Assembly (NCBI RefSeq): GCF_035319885.1
Contig: NZ_CP141285.1
Coordinates: forward strand, 558,001-622,000
From: Altererythrobacter sp. H2
GTDB taxonomy: Bacteria; Pseudomonadota; Alphaproteobacteria; Sphingomonadales; Sphingomonadaceae
Reading direction: 5' to 3'
DNA: 64,000 nucleotides
A model generated the notes under the pieces. The model did not search any database and had not been told where the DNA came from. It was given only the letters and a program-made list of their open reading frames with translations. Of the stretch, positions 33,085 through 41,795 are shown in pieces (positions within the stretch are counted from its first letter, which is position 1; the number at the start of each line of letters is the position of its first letter). The translations under genes and the position numbers were made by a program.

Positions 33085-34062
33085 ATGAACAAACCGACCC
33101 GATCATCCGTTCTGGAGCGCGTCCTGGTGCTCGAAATGGTCCGTGTCACCGAGGCAGCTGCCATTGCCGCCTCCAAACTGATCGGGCGCGGGGACGAAAA
33201 GGCAGCCGATGCCGCAGCGGTGGAGGCGATGCGCAAGGCCTTCGACGATCTCTATATGGACGGTACCGTGGTGATCGGCGAAGGCGAGCGGGACGAGGCC
33301 CCGATGCTGTTCATCGGCGAGAAGGTCGGCGGCGCGCCCGGCAAGGGGCCCAAGATCGACATCGCGCTCGATCCGCTCGAAGGCACCACCATCACCGCCA
33401 AAGCCGGGCCGAACGCCATGGCCGTGCTCGCCGCTGCCGAAGAAGGCTGCCTGCTGAACGCGCCTGATACCTATATGGACAAGCTGGCGATCGGCCCGGG
33501 CTATCCCGAAGGCATCATCAGCCTCGACAAGAGCGTGACCGAAAACGTCACGGCTGTGGCCGAGGCCAAGGGCGTTGCTCCGTCCGACATTATCGTCTGC
33601 GTGCTCGACCGGCCGCGCCATGCCCAGATCATTGCCGAACTGCGCGGCTTGGGCTGCGGCGTGGTGCTGATCGGCGACGGCGACGTGGCCGGGGTGATCG
33701 CCACCACCGATCCTGACACCACGATCGACATGTACATGGGCCAGGGGGGCGCGCCGGAAGGCGTGCTGGCCGCCGCGGCGCTGCGCTGCGTCGGCGGGCA
33801 GTTCAACGGCCGGCTGGTGTTCCGCAACGAGGACGAAAAGGCGCGCGCGCGCCGCCTGGGCATCACCGACTTCGACCGGATCTACAAGCTGGAAGACCTG
33901 GCCCGGGGCGACTGCATCTTCGCCGCCACCGGGGTGACCGCGGGCTCCCTGCTCGACGGGGTCAAGCACCTGCGCGGCGGCAAGATGACCACCGAAAGCG
34001 TGGTCATGCGCGCCAGCAGCGGCACCGTGCGCTGGATCAGGGGCGAGCACCGGATCGACTAA
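33085..34062 (+). CDS. glpX: Class II fructose-1,6-bisphosphatase
   Basis: Gluconeogenic hydrolysis of fructose 1,6-bisphosphate. The 325-residue protein has EMVRVTEAAAIAASKLIGRG, VVIGEGERDEAPMLFIGEKVG, the metal-binding IALDPLEGTTITAK and GAPEGVLAAAALRCVGGQF, all typical of GlpX. The ATG at 33085 lies 55 bp from the divergent gene. In alphaproteobacteria glpX often follows hom; here the small gene on the other strand interrupts the pair. Confidence 0.96.
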   Translation: MNKPTRSSVLERVLVLEMVRVTEAAAIAASKLIGRGDEKAADAAAVEAMRKAFDDLYMDGTVVIGEGERDEAPMLFIGEKVGGAPGKGPKIDIALDPLEGTTITAKAGPNAMAVLAAAEEGCLLNAPDTYMDKLAIGPGYPEGIISLDKSVTENVTAVAEAKGVAPSDIIVCVLDRPRHAQIIAELRGLGCGVVLIGDGDVAGVIATTDPDTTIDMYMGQGGAPEGVLAAAALRCVGGQFNGRLVFRNEDEKARARRLGITDFDRIYKLEDLARGDCIFAATGVTAGSLLDGVKHLRGGKMTTESVVMRASSGTVRWIRGEHRID

Positions 34063-34494
34063 AGTCCGGGCCTCGCGCCTGACACCCGCTTGACGAAATT
34101 GACACCCTGTCAAGCGGGGTTTCCTGCGTTTTTCCTTTGCATTTGCAATGGCTTGATGCGATTGGTCCGCACTTGACACAGTGTGCCTCCGGGGGGCGGG
34201 GGGTAGGCGGTCATCGGCATCGATAAGGCCACGCTGCCACACCGCGCCGATGTAGGAAAGCGTTTCAGCCACCGGGAAGACTGGCCGCGATTTTCCCGGT
34301 CGCTCATGGACGAGGTGGGCGCGCTGGCTTGGTCGGCATGCTGATCCACCCACCTTTCCGCAGTTCTGCCCGGCCGTGGCGTGGATGCGACTGCTCGACA
34401 CGCCACGGGTCACGACTGGAGACGCGGTTTGCGGATGCCCCTTGAGAGGGCCCGGCGCAGAAGCTAGGCGGATGGCAGGGAACAGGGGAAAGCT
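34063..34494. other. 432-bp gap after glpX with inverted repeats and no clear gene
   Basis: CCCGCTTGAC (34085-34094) and GTCAAGCGGG (34109-34118) form a perfect 10-bp stem over a 14-nt loop, followed by broken T-runs (GTTTCCTGCGTTTTT). This may end glpX transcription. TTGCATTTGCAA (34137-34148) is a second palindrome. A 45-codon start-less open stretch at 34207-34344 has no recognisable relative. The rest looks like leader DNA of the amidohydrolase. Confidence 0.4.
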
Positions 34495-35793
34495 ATGAAA
34501 GCGGGAATTCTTGCGGCTGCAGTTGGCGTGTCTGTCATTACGCCGCCGAACGTATTGGCGCAGACAACCGTTATTCACGCAGGTCGCCTGATCGACGTGC
34601 CCGGCGAAGCGCCGCGCGGCCCATCGACGATTATCGTAGAAGATGGCCGGATCGTATCGGTGGTTGATGGGCATGCCCAAGTTCCCGACGGCGCCGCGCT
34701 CATCGATCTGAGCGATCATACCGTGCTCCCCGGACTGATCGACAGCCATGTGCATCTGACCAGCGATGCCGGTGGGCTGGCGGGGCAGCTGGAGATCGTC
34801 ACCTTGTCTCCCGCCACGCAGGCCTTCAATGCCCAGGCCAACGGGATGAAGACATTGCGTGCGGGCTTCACCACGGTGCGCAACCTGGGCGACGGCGACG
34901 GCGCGGTGTTCGCGCTGCGTGACGCGGTCAATGCCGGCAAGGCGACGGGACCACGGATCATCGATGCAGGCAGCAGCCTGTCGGGCACATCAGGCCACTC
35001 CGACGACGCGCTCGGCTATCGTGACGAACTGCGCCCCTTCTTTGCGGGTGCGGGCAATACCTGTGACGGGGCAGAAGACTGTCGCCGCGCTACCCGGCAA
35101 CAGATCGGGCGTGGCGCCAATGTCATCAAGATGACGATCACCGGCGGGGTCAACAGCCGCATCGGTGCGGGTCTGGGCAGCCAGATGTTCGATGATGAGG
35201 CGGCGGCCGTTGTTGCCACCGCGCGGATGTTCGGGCGCAAGGTGGCGGTCCATTCGCACGGTGCCGACGGCACGCTCCAGGCGCTCAAACTCGGAGTCGA
35301 TTCGATCGAACATGGCACCATGCTGACCGAGGAAGTCATCGCGCTGTGGGCGAAGAGCAAAACCTACTATGTCCCGACCTTGTCGACGGTCAACGGGTAC
35401 AAGGAAAGGCTGGCGGCTAACGCCGATGCCTACGAGCCTGACGTCCTCGCCAAGATCAGATGGCGGATCGACATCACCGGAAAGACGCTTCAGACGCTCG
35501 TTCCGCGCGGCGTCCGTATTGCTTTCGGCACTGACGCGGGAGTGTCGAAGCACGGCCGCAATGGCGACGAATTCGAACTCATGGTCGCACATGGGATGAC
35601 GCCCGAAAGTGCGTTGATCGCAGCCACGATCAACGCTGCTGACCTGCTTGGCCTGTCTGAAGAGATCGGCACGATCGCGCCCGGCAAAAGCGCCGATATC
35701 GTAGCAGTCGCGGGCGATCCTTTGACGGATGTGTCCGTCTACAAGGATGTTCGGTTCGTGATGGCGCGTGGCGAAGTCATCGATCTGGATTAA
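34495..35793 (+). CDS. Secreted metal-dependent amidohydrolase (imidazolonepropionase/prolidase-like)
   Basis: A 432-residue periplasmic enzyme with a signal peptide (AAAVGVSVITPPNVLAQ). The amidohydrolase metal site is visible: LPGLIDSHVHL (HxH), NVIKMTITGG (bridging Lys), VAVHSHG, SIEHGTML and FGTDAGVSKH (Asp). It resembles Xaa-Pro or Xaa-Arg dipeptidases of this superfamily (Sgx9260-like), so peptide cleavage is plausible, but the substrate is unknown. It lies alone between glpX and prs with long flanking gaps. Confidence 0.85.
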   Translation: MKAGILAAAVGVSVITPPNVLAQTTVIHAGRLIDVPGEAPRGPSTIIVEDGRIVSVVDGHAQVPDGAALIDLSDHTVLPGLIDSHVHLTSDAGGLAGQLEIVTLSPATQAFNAQANGMKTLRAGFTTVRNLGDGDGAVFALRDAVNAGKATGPRIIDAGSSLSGTSGHSDDALGYRDELRPFFAGAGNTCDGAEDCRRATRQQIGRGANVIKMTITGGVNSRIGAGLGSQMFDDEAAAVVATARMFGRKVAVHSHGADGTLQALKLGVDSIEHGTMLTEEVIALWAKSKTYYVPTLSTVNGYKERLAANADAYEPDVLAKIRWRIDITGKTLQTLVPRGVRIAFGTDAGVSKHGRNGDEFELMVAHGMTPESALIAATINAADLLGLSEEIGTIAPGKSADIVAVAGDPLTDVSVYKDVRFVMARGEVIDLD

Positions 35794-35986
35794 CCGGGCG
35801 GTCGGCATCCTGCCGGCGCTGCCGGGTATGGAATTGCCAGCCTCGCTTTCGCGCAACCGAGCAATCCCCACCCTCCACCACCGCCCGTTCTCGCCCCAAC
35901 CCGTCGACAACCGCCCCTCGCGCGTTGCAATTCCATGACGCCGCGCTAGGCGGGGCGCATCACCAGCGTTCGGGGATTCGCGCACC
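35794..35986. promoter_or_regulatory. Leader region of prs with distant inverted repeat
   Basis: ATGGAATTGC (35828-35837) and GCAATTCCAT (35927-35936) are perfect 10-base inverted copies 89 nt apart. The DNA between is C-rich. No small gene is evident. Confidence 0.3.
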
Positions 35987-36922
35987 ATGAAGATCATGTC
36001 CGGCAATTCGAACCTGCCGCTCGCGCGGGCAGTGGCCGCCTATCTCGAACTGCCGCTGACCGACGTCAGCGTGCGCCGGTTTGCCGACGAGGAAGTGTTC
36101 GTGGAAATCCACGAGAACGTGCGCGGCGAGGACGTGTTCGTGATCCAGCCGACCAGCTTTCCCGCCAACGACAACCTGATGGAGCTGCTGATTTGCGTCG
36201 ATGCGCTGCGGCGCGCCTCGGCCAAGCGGATCACTGCGGTGGTGCCCTACTTCGGCTATGCCCGGCAGGACCGCAAGCCCGGCCCGCGCACGCCGATTTC
36301 GGCCAAGCTGGTCGCCAACCTGATCACCGAAGCCGGGGCTGACCGGGTGCTGGCGGTGGACCTGCACGCCGGGCAGATCCAGGGCTTCTTCGATATCCCG
36401 ACCGACAACCTCTATGCCGCGCCCGTCATGGCGGCGGATATCCAGGCGCGGTATGGCGAGCGAGACCTGATGGTCGTCAGCCCGGACGTCGGCGGCGTGG
36501 TCCGCGCCCGGGCGCTGGCCAAGCGGCTCGACAATGCCCCGCTCGCGATCGTCGACAAGCGGCGTGACCGGCCGGGCGAATCGGAAGTGATGAACATCAT
36601 CGGCGAGGTGCAGGGGCGCCACTGCATCCTGATCGACGATATCGTCGATTCCGGCGGCACCCTGTGCAATGCGGCCGAGGCGTTGCTTGACCAGGGCGCG
36701 GCCTCGGTCGCTGCCTATATCACCCACGGCGTGCTGTCGGGCGGGGCGGTGGCGCGGGTCAACGGCTCCAAGCTGACCGAACTGGTCATCACCGACACCA
36801 TCCGGCCGACCGACGCCGCGCAGGACAGCAGCAAGATCCGCATCCTGACCGTGGCCCCGCTGATCGGCGAGGCGATCCGCCGGATTGCCGACGAAAGCAG
36901 CGTCAGCTCGCTGTTCGACTGA
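35987..36922 (+). CDS. prs: Ribose-phosphate pyrophosphokinase
   Basis: Makes PRPP from ribose 5-phosphate and ATP for nucleotides, His and Trp. The 311-residue protein has [39 protein letters not shown], a regulatory/catalytic [20 protein letters not shown] and the PRPP-binding [20 protein letters not shown]. It starts at ATG 35987. A very large inverted repeat follows. Confidence 0.97.
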   Translation: MKIMSGNSNLPLARAVAAYLELPLTDVSVRRFADEEVFVEIHENVRGEDVFVIQPTSFPANDNLMELLICVDALRRASAKRITAVVPYFGYARQDRKPGPRTPISAKLVANLITEAGADRVLAVDLHAGQIQGFFDIPTDNLYAAPVMAADIQARYGERDLMVVSPDVGGVVRARALAKRLDNAPLAIVDKRRDRPGESEVMNIIGEVQGRHCILIDDIVDSGGTLCNAAEALLDQGAASVAAYITHGVLSGGAVARVNGSKLTELVITDTIRPTDAAQDSSKIRILTVAPLIGEAIRRIADESSVSSLFD

Positions 36923-36949
36923 TTGGTTTCGGTCGTGCGTGGCACGACG

Positions 36950-37036
36950 CAGACCACCTACTCCGCCTCCCCACCCGGCCACCAACGATACCATCAGGCT
37001 ATGGTGGCCGGGTGGGGAGGCGGGGCGGGTGGTCTG
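36950..37036. repeat. Large inverted repeat (35-nt arms) between convergent prs and an AraC gene
   Basis: The left arm 36950-36984 and right arm 37002-37036 are complementary at 32 of 35 positions; the inner 22 (36963-36984 with 37002-37023) match perfectly around a 17-nt loop. Just upstream, GTCGTGC-gtg-GCACGAC (36932-36948) is another hairpin. There is no T-run. It may end transcription from both sides, or be a MITE-like or foldback element. Confidence 0.8.
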
Positions 37037-37062
37037 ACAACGCGCGTCAGCGAACCGAAACG

Positions 37063-38007
37063 TCACTGCCAGGGCCGGCGCGCACCTTCCTCGATCCGTT
37101 CGAGCGCTTCCAGCCGCCGGGCCTGCCGCGCTTCCAGCGTCACTCTCATCAGCGGTTGCGGCGTGCGGACGAACTGGACCGGAGTCATCCCGAACATCTC
37201 GGTGAAGTCCCGGTTGAGGTGGGATTGGTCGAAATAGCGCAGCGCCAGGTCTTCGGCTTCCGATTGGTCAGCCACCCCGAGCATATTCGCCGCCATGTCC
37301 AGCGCCCGGGCGCGGCGCAGCACCTTCTTCGGCGACAGACCGAAATCGCGCTTCACCACCCGCTCAAGCTTGCGCAGGTCGACCCGCAGCTGCTCGGCGC
37401 AGGTCCCCACGGCGATGTTCGGGTTTTCAAAGGCGATCCGGTTGAAGTTCGCGCTGATCGGATCGGGGTGGCGGCCACCGGCCCGGTCAATCAGGCGCTC
37501 CATGCAATCCTCAAGGACGTCCATCCAGCTATCGACCGAGGCATCGTCGCCGAACCGCGCCATCAGCGCCGGTTCATCCCAGCCGAGGCTGCCGTAGGAC
37601 AGGACCCTGTCGCAGGTCCCGGCTATGGATGGGGCGCGCAAGGCATGGGCGGCACCGGGCTGCAGTGCCAGACCAACCGTTGCAAAGCTGCCCTTGACGC
37701 TGACCGGTCTGCGCCGGGTATGGGGAGTGAAATAGAGGGCCTGCCGGCCGAAGAACTGCGGGCCGTCCTGCGTCTCCGCGTGCCAGTCACCATCGAGCAA
37801 GATCCGCAGAACCGGCCCGTCGGCAAATATGCCGCAGGCGATCAGCTGATCGGGCGGAGCAGTGACCCGCATGCCATAGACGTGGGCTACCCACGGGCGC
37901 AGGCTTTCACGCGGCTGGCGGTTTATCGAAAGTAGCTGCCCGTCCCGCGTCCGGTCGAATTGGGAGCGGGGAAGGCTCCAGCCTTTTGGAGACTGTTCGA
38001 TATTCAT
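37063..38007 (-). CDS. AraC-family transcriptional regulator
   Basis: A 314-residue regulator: an N-terminal sensor-like domain (about 1-200) and a C-terminal AraC helix-turn-helix (about 215-290; AEQLRVDLRKLERVVKRDFG, SPKKVLRRARALDMAANML, ALRYFDQSHLNRDFTEMFGM). The ATG at 38007 has AGGAG upstream; the frame stays open far beyond it, antisense to hisN, and is rejected. The HTH resembles that of the protein at 41796-42668, so the two are probably paralogues. Its targets are unknown. Confidence 0.87.
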   Translation of the reverse strand: MNIEQSPKGWSLPRSQFDRTRDGQLLSINRQPRESLRPWVAHVYGMRVTAPPDQLIACGIFADGPVLRILLDGDWHAETQDGPQFFGRQALYFTPHTRRRPVSVKGSFATVGLALQPGAAHALRAPSIAGTCDRVLSYGSLGWDEPALMARFGDDASVDSWMDVLEDCMERLIDRAGGRHPDPISANFNRIAFENPNIAVGTCAEQLRVDLRKLERVVKRDFGLSPKKVLRRARALDMAANMLGVADQSEAEDLALRYFDQSHLNRDFTEMFGMTPVQFVRTPQPLMRVTLEARQARRLEALERIEEGARRPWQ

Positions 38008-38082
38008 CGGCTGCTCCTGTTCCGAAGCGCTGTCTATCAGGCACTTGGCCCGGTGCAAGCGCTTGACCGGGGCGGGGCTGCG

Positions 38083-38874
38083 ATGCAGGGCGATGTGATG
38101 CCCAGCAGCAACGATATCGCTCTCGCCAACCGTCTGGCCGAAGCCGCCGGGGCGGCCATCCGCCCCCTGTTTCGCGGAGAATGGAGCGAGGAGCAGAAGG
38201 CTGACCGTTCGTTCGTGACCGAGGCGGACCGGGCGGCTGAAGCAGCCATGCGCGCCATCCTCGAAGCGGAATGCCCGGGCGACGGCATCCAGGGGGAGGA
38301 ATACGGCCTGCGCAACGAAAGCGCGGCGCGCCGCTGGGTGCTCGATCCGATTGACGGCACCACCAGCTTCATCGCGGGGCGGCCGATCTTCGGCACGCTG
38401 ATTGCCCTGATCGAGGACGGCTGGCCGGTGATCGGGGTGATCGACCAGCCGATCCTGGGGGAACGATGGGTCGGCATGGTCGGTCAGGGCACCACTCTCA
38501 ACGGCAAGCCTGCGCGCACCGCGCCCCGGCGCGAACTGGGCGATGCGGTGCTGGCGACGACTTCGCCGCACCTCTTCACCGGGCCCGAAGTGGACCACTT
38601 CATGGCGCTGGCCAAGGCCGTGGCCGAGCGCAAGATCATCTGGGGCGGCGATTGCTACAACTACGGCCTGCTCGCATCGGGCCATGTCGATCTGGTGTGC
38701 GAGGCGGGCCTGAAGCTGCATGACTTCGCCGCGCTGGTGCCGGTGGTGGAGGGCGCGGGCGGCACCATGTGTGACTGGAACGGCGAGCCGCTCCATGCCG
38801 CAAGCACCGGCGAAGTGCTGGCCATCGGCGATCCGGCCCGGCTGGAGGATGTGCTCGAAGCCATGCACGGTTGA
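38083..38874 (+). CDS. hisN: Inositol-monophosphatase-family phosphatase, probable histidinol-phosphatase
   Basis: A 263-residue FIG-superfamily phosphatase. It has FVTEADRAAEAAMR, IQGEEYGLRN (metal Glu), the core WVLDPIDGTTSFIAGRPIFG and a late GLKLHDFAALVPVVEGAGG with the third metal Asp. The pattern fits HisN-type histidinol-phosphatases of alphaproteobacteria, though an inositol- or sugar-phosphatase role is possible. Start is ATG 38083 or 38098 (five residues shorter). It is divergent from the AraC gene by 75 bp. Confidence 0.85.
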   Translation: MQGDVMPSSNDIALANRLAEAAGAAIRPLFRGEWSEEQKADRSFVTEADRAAEAAMRAILEAECPGDGIQGEEYGLRNESAARRWVLDPIDGTTSFIAGRPIFGTLIALIEDGWPVIGVIDQPILGERWVGMVGQGTTLNGKPARTAPRRELGDAVLATTSPHLFTGPEVDHFMALAKAVAERKIIWGGDCYNYGLLASGHVDLVCEAGLKLHDFAALVPVVEGAGGTMCDWNGEPLHAASTGEVLAIGDPARLEDVLEAMHG

Positions 38875-38963
38875 CCATGGCGTGACTTCAGCGCGACACG
38901 GTTAACCAAATTCCAAGCCGCACGCGGTATTTCCTCCCGGTCGAACTTTGCCCGGGAGCAGCC

Positions 38964-40955
38964 ATGGCGACCAGTGCGCCGATCCAGCCAGGACTTTCCA
39001 CGCTGACGCCTTCCGGCGCAGGCTGGTCGCGCGTGTCTGCATGGCTGCCGCCATGGATCGTGCTGGCCGTCTCCGCAGTCGAACTGGCGCTGGCCAACCG
39101 CAAGTACGGCCTGTTCACCGGCGGTTTCGGCCAGTCGCGGGCGGTGGACAGTCTGCCCGAGCTGGCCCTGTTCCTGACCGGCTATGGGGCCGTGCAGGCC
39201 CTGCTGGCGATTGCCGGCTGGGCGCTGGCCTGCCGCCTGGCCCGCGGCAAGCCCGGCTGGGTGGCGGTGTACCTGTTCGCGCTCGTCAATGGCGCCCTGT
39301 TCTGCGGGCTGCTGGCGGCGCAATACCAGCTCCATTCCTATTTCAGTGACGCCGTCGGTTTCACCCTGATCAAGCAACTGGGCGGGGGCAGCCTCGTCGA
39401 TGCAATCAAGTTCGGCCTGAGCGAGATCGGCGTGGCCTTGCTCGGCCTGGCGTTCGCGGCGCTGATGGCATGGGGGCTGTGGCGCATCCTCGGCCGTGTC
39501 CTGAGCGGCGCGACCCCGTCCGGCAGGCCGGCTCCGCGCAAGCTGGCATGGAGCGTCGCCGCACTGTTTCTGGTCGCTGCCTTCGCGATTCCCCGGACCG
39601 GCTCGGACGCCGCGTTCGGCCTTAACCGGACGCTGGGCTGGCAGGGCGCAACCGGCCTGCTGAACCTCGTCAGCGATGTCGACCGCGACGGTTATGGCCT
39701 GTTTGCGATCCAGTATGATCCGGCGCCGTTCGATTCGACCCGCCACCCGCTCGCGCTCGACATTCCCGGCAACGGGATTGACGAGGACGGCTATGGCGGC
39801 GACCTGGAACTTGTGCCCCTGCCGGAACCGCTGCCGGCTCAGGTGCTTGCCGGGCGGCGGCCGCATGTCGTGGTCGTGGTGCTGGAATCGGTCCGGTATG
39901 ACGTGCTGGGAAAGCGGATAAACGGCAAGGTCGTGGCCCCGAACCTTGAAGCCTTGGCGGCAGAAGGAAGCGCCGTCGTGCCCGCCTACAGCCATGTCGG
40001 CTTTACCACCGAATCGCTGAAATCGGTGTTCTCCGGCCAACTGGTGCCGCAGACCGGCGACCCGAGCCTGTTCACCGAGCTCAAGCAAAGCGGCTACCGG
40101 ATCGGCGTCTATTCGGGCCAGCCGGAGGATTTCGGCGATATCTCCGCCACGGTTTCGATGCGCAAATCGGCTGACGTCCACATCGATGCCGAGACCCTGC
40201 GCGAGAAGCGCGCCTTCGAATTTGCCGCCAAGGGCTCGCTGCTGGTGGCCGAAGAGCACCTGATGGCGGCGTTCGACCGCACCCTGGGGGCGGGCACATG
40301 GGATGCGCCGCATTTCCTCTACTTCAATTTCCAGTCGGCCCATTTCCCCTACCATCACGACGGGGTGGAACTGAGGGTGGTGGAGCGGCCGGTCCGCCGC
40401 AACGAGATGAAGGCCGAAAACGCCGCGGCCGTGCAGGCGACATACTGGAACGCGGTAGCCCACGCCGACGCCTGGCTGGGCGAGGTCGTGGCCCGGCTCA
40501 AGGCGCGGGGCGTGTGGGACGACACCATCCTGATCGTAACTGGCGATCACGGCGAGGATCTGTTCGAGGATGGGTTCCTGGGGCACGGCCATGTGATCAA
40601 CACCCGCCAGTATGGCACCATGCTGGTCAGCAACCGCCCGGGCATCCTGCCGGAGGGGCCGGTGTCGATGTCCGACTACCGCGCGATCCTGGTGGCGGCA
40701 ATGCGCGGCAAGGCACCGCCCCGGCCGCTTGCCCCGTTCCTCTATATCGGCGTGCTTGATAAACCGACCGCAATCGGCCTGGCCGGGCCGGGCAAGGCGC
40801 TGACCAGCCTGCGGCTCGACACCGGCGAAGCCTGCTTCGTGGAGCAAGGGCGCTGCAGCCCCTATCCGGACACGGCGGGGCCGGACCGGGCGCGGGTCGA
40901 TCAGGTGATTGCCCGCTGGGGCAGTGAACGATGGCGCGAACGCCAGCGGCCCTGA
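38964..40955 (+). CDS. Membrane-bound sulfatase/alkaline-phosphatase-superfamily protein (LtaS/EptA-like)
   Basis: A 663-residue protein. The N-terminal 220 residues hold about five membrane helices (WIVLAVSAVELALA, GYGAVQALLAIAGWALA, VAVYLFALVNGALFCGLLA, IGVALLGLAFAALMAWGLW, WSVAALFLVAAFAI). The catalytic domain begins VVVVVLESVRYD and has a likely Thr nucleophile in HVGFTTESLKSVFSG (about 345) and metal ligands in VTGDHGEDLFEDGFLGHGH. It may transfer or hydrolyse phosphate or sulfate esters on envelope glycans or lipids. The substrate is unknown. Confidence 0.82.
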   Translation: MATSAPIQPGLSTLTPSGAGWSRVSAWLPPWIVLAVSAVELALANRKYGLFTGGFGQSRAVDSLPELALFLTGYGAVQALLAIAGWALACRLARGKPGWVAVYLFALVNGALFCGLLAAQYQLHSYFSDAVGFTLIKQLGGGSLVDAIKFGLSEIGVALLGLAFAALMAWGLWRILGRVLSGATPSGRPAPRKLAWSVAALFLVAAFAIPRTGSDAAFGLNRTLGWQGATGLLNLVSDVDRDGYGLFAIQYDPAPFDSTRHPLALDIPGNGIDEDGYGGDLELVPLPEPLPAQVLAGRRPHVVVVVLESVRYDVLGKRINGKVVAPNLEALAAEGSAVVPAYSHVGFTTESLKSVFSGQLVPQTGDPSLFTELKQSGYRIGVYSGQPEDFGDISATVSMRKSADVHIDAETLREKRAFEFAAKGSLLVAEEHLMAAFDRTLGAGTWDAPHFLYFNFQSAHFPYHHDGVELRVVERPVRRNEMKAENAAAVQATYWNAVAHADAWLGEVVARLKARGVWDDTILIVTGDHGEDLFEDGFLGHGHVINTRQYGTMLVSNRPGILPEGPVSMSDYRAILVAAMRGKAPPRPLAPFLYIGVLDKPTAIGLAGPGKALTSLRLDTGEACFVEQGRCSPYPDTAGPDRARVDQVIARWGSERWRERQRP

Positions 40956-41085
40956 TGAAGCGCACGCTTGCATTTCGGGGCAAGTTCGCTAATGCGCCCC
41001 GCTTCACTGACACGTGATTCATGTGCCTGCCTGGCTGTAAGGGCTGCCAGGGCCGGTTCGAACGTGTCTCTGCCAGGAGATGAAA

Positions 41086-41289
41086 ATGCCCAAGATGAAG
41101 ACCAAGAGCGGCGTGAAGAAGCGCTTCAAGCTCACTGCCACGGGCAAGGTCAAGCATGGTGTCGCCGGCAAGCGCCACCGCCTGATCAGCCATAACGCGA
41201 AGTATATCCGCCAGAACCGCGGCACCTCTGTCCTTTCTGAGAACGATTGGAAAGCGGTGAAAAAGTGGGCCCCTTACGGGCTCGGCTGA
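41086..41289 (+). CDS. rpmI: 50S ribosomal protein L35
   Basis: A 67-residue basic protein starting [20 protein letters not shown], with [20 protein letters not shown], diagnostic for bL35. AGGAG precedes the ATG at 41086. It is followed 26 nt later by rplT. infC, often the first gene of this operon, is not upstream; the sulfatase-fold gene is. Confidence 0.98.
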   Translation: MPKMKTKSGVKKRFKLTATGKVKHGVAGKRHRLISHNAKYIRQNRGTSVLSENDWKAVKKWAPYGLG

Positions 41290-41315
41290 ACGCGCGAATT
41301 TAGGAGAAACGGACT

Positions 41316-41675
41316 ATGCCTCGCATCAAACGCGGCGTCACCACGCGCCAGAAGCACAAGCGGCTGCTCGACCAGGCCAAGGGCTATCGCGGTCGCCGCA
41401 AGAACACCATCCGCATCGCCCGCCAGGCGGTCGAAAAGGCCGGGCAATATGCCTACCGCGACCGCAAGGTTAAGAAGCGCTCGTTCCGCGCCCTGTGGAT
41501 CCAGCGGATCAACGCAGCGGTACGCGCCGAAGGGCTGACCTATTCGCAGTTCATGCACGGCACCAAGCTGGCCGGGATCGAGCTGGACCGCAAGGTCATG
41601 GCCGATCTGGCGATGAACGAAGGTTCGGCCTTCAAGGCGATCATCGCGCAGGCCAAGGCCGCGCTGCCCGCCTGA
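41316..41675 (+). CDS. rplT: 50S ribosomal protein L20
   Basis: A 119-residue protein with [38 protein letters not shown] and [20 protein letters not shown], diagnostic for bL20, an early 23S rRNA-binding assembly protein. AGGAG lies 10 nt upstream. It ends before a strong terminator. Confidence 0.98.
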   Translation: MPRIKRGVTTRQKHKRLLDQAKGYRGRRKNTIRIARQAVEKAGQYAYRDRKVKKRSFRALWIQRINAAVRAEGLTYSQFMHGTKLAGIELDRKVMADLAMNEGSAFKAIIAQAKAALPA

Positions 41676-41698
41676 AGAAGACGCATCTGAAAAAGGTT

Positions 41699-41731
41699 AG
41701 GGCGGTTCCTTCGGAGCCGCCCTTTTCTTTT
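41699..41731 (+). terminator. Rho-independent terminator after rplT
   Basis: AGGGCGGTTCC (41699-41709) pairs with GGAGCCGCCCT (41713-41723), with one G-T wobble and a 3-nt loop, followed by TTTTCTTTT. It should isolate rpmI-rplT from the next gene. Confidence 0.9.
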
Positions 41732-41795
41732 GCCCCGCGTCGGCTTAACCCTGCTGTCGGGTTGCACAAACACGACACGCCTGAGGAGGGCGGAC

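Noticed and set aside
34207-34344. Start-less 45-codon open stretch (contains LMDEVGALAWSA)
   Set aside because: No start codon and no known relative; too short to call a pseudogene.
34110-34406. 98-codon minus-strand frame in the glpX-amidohydrolase gap
   Set aside because: No recognisable domain, no ribosome site, and it runs through the inverted repeat; composition looks like chance GC-rich reading.
35828-35936. ATGGAATTGC/GCAATTCCAT inverted copies as transposon ends
   Set aside because: Only 10 bases, 89 nt apart, with no flanking duplication and no gene between; kept only as a minor note.
40956-41085. Possible infC or an L20 leader ahead of rpmI
   Set aside because: No IF-3 sequence is present; the short leader shows only a weak GGGGC/GCCCC pairing, not a recognisable autoregulatory structure.
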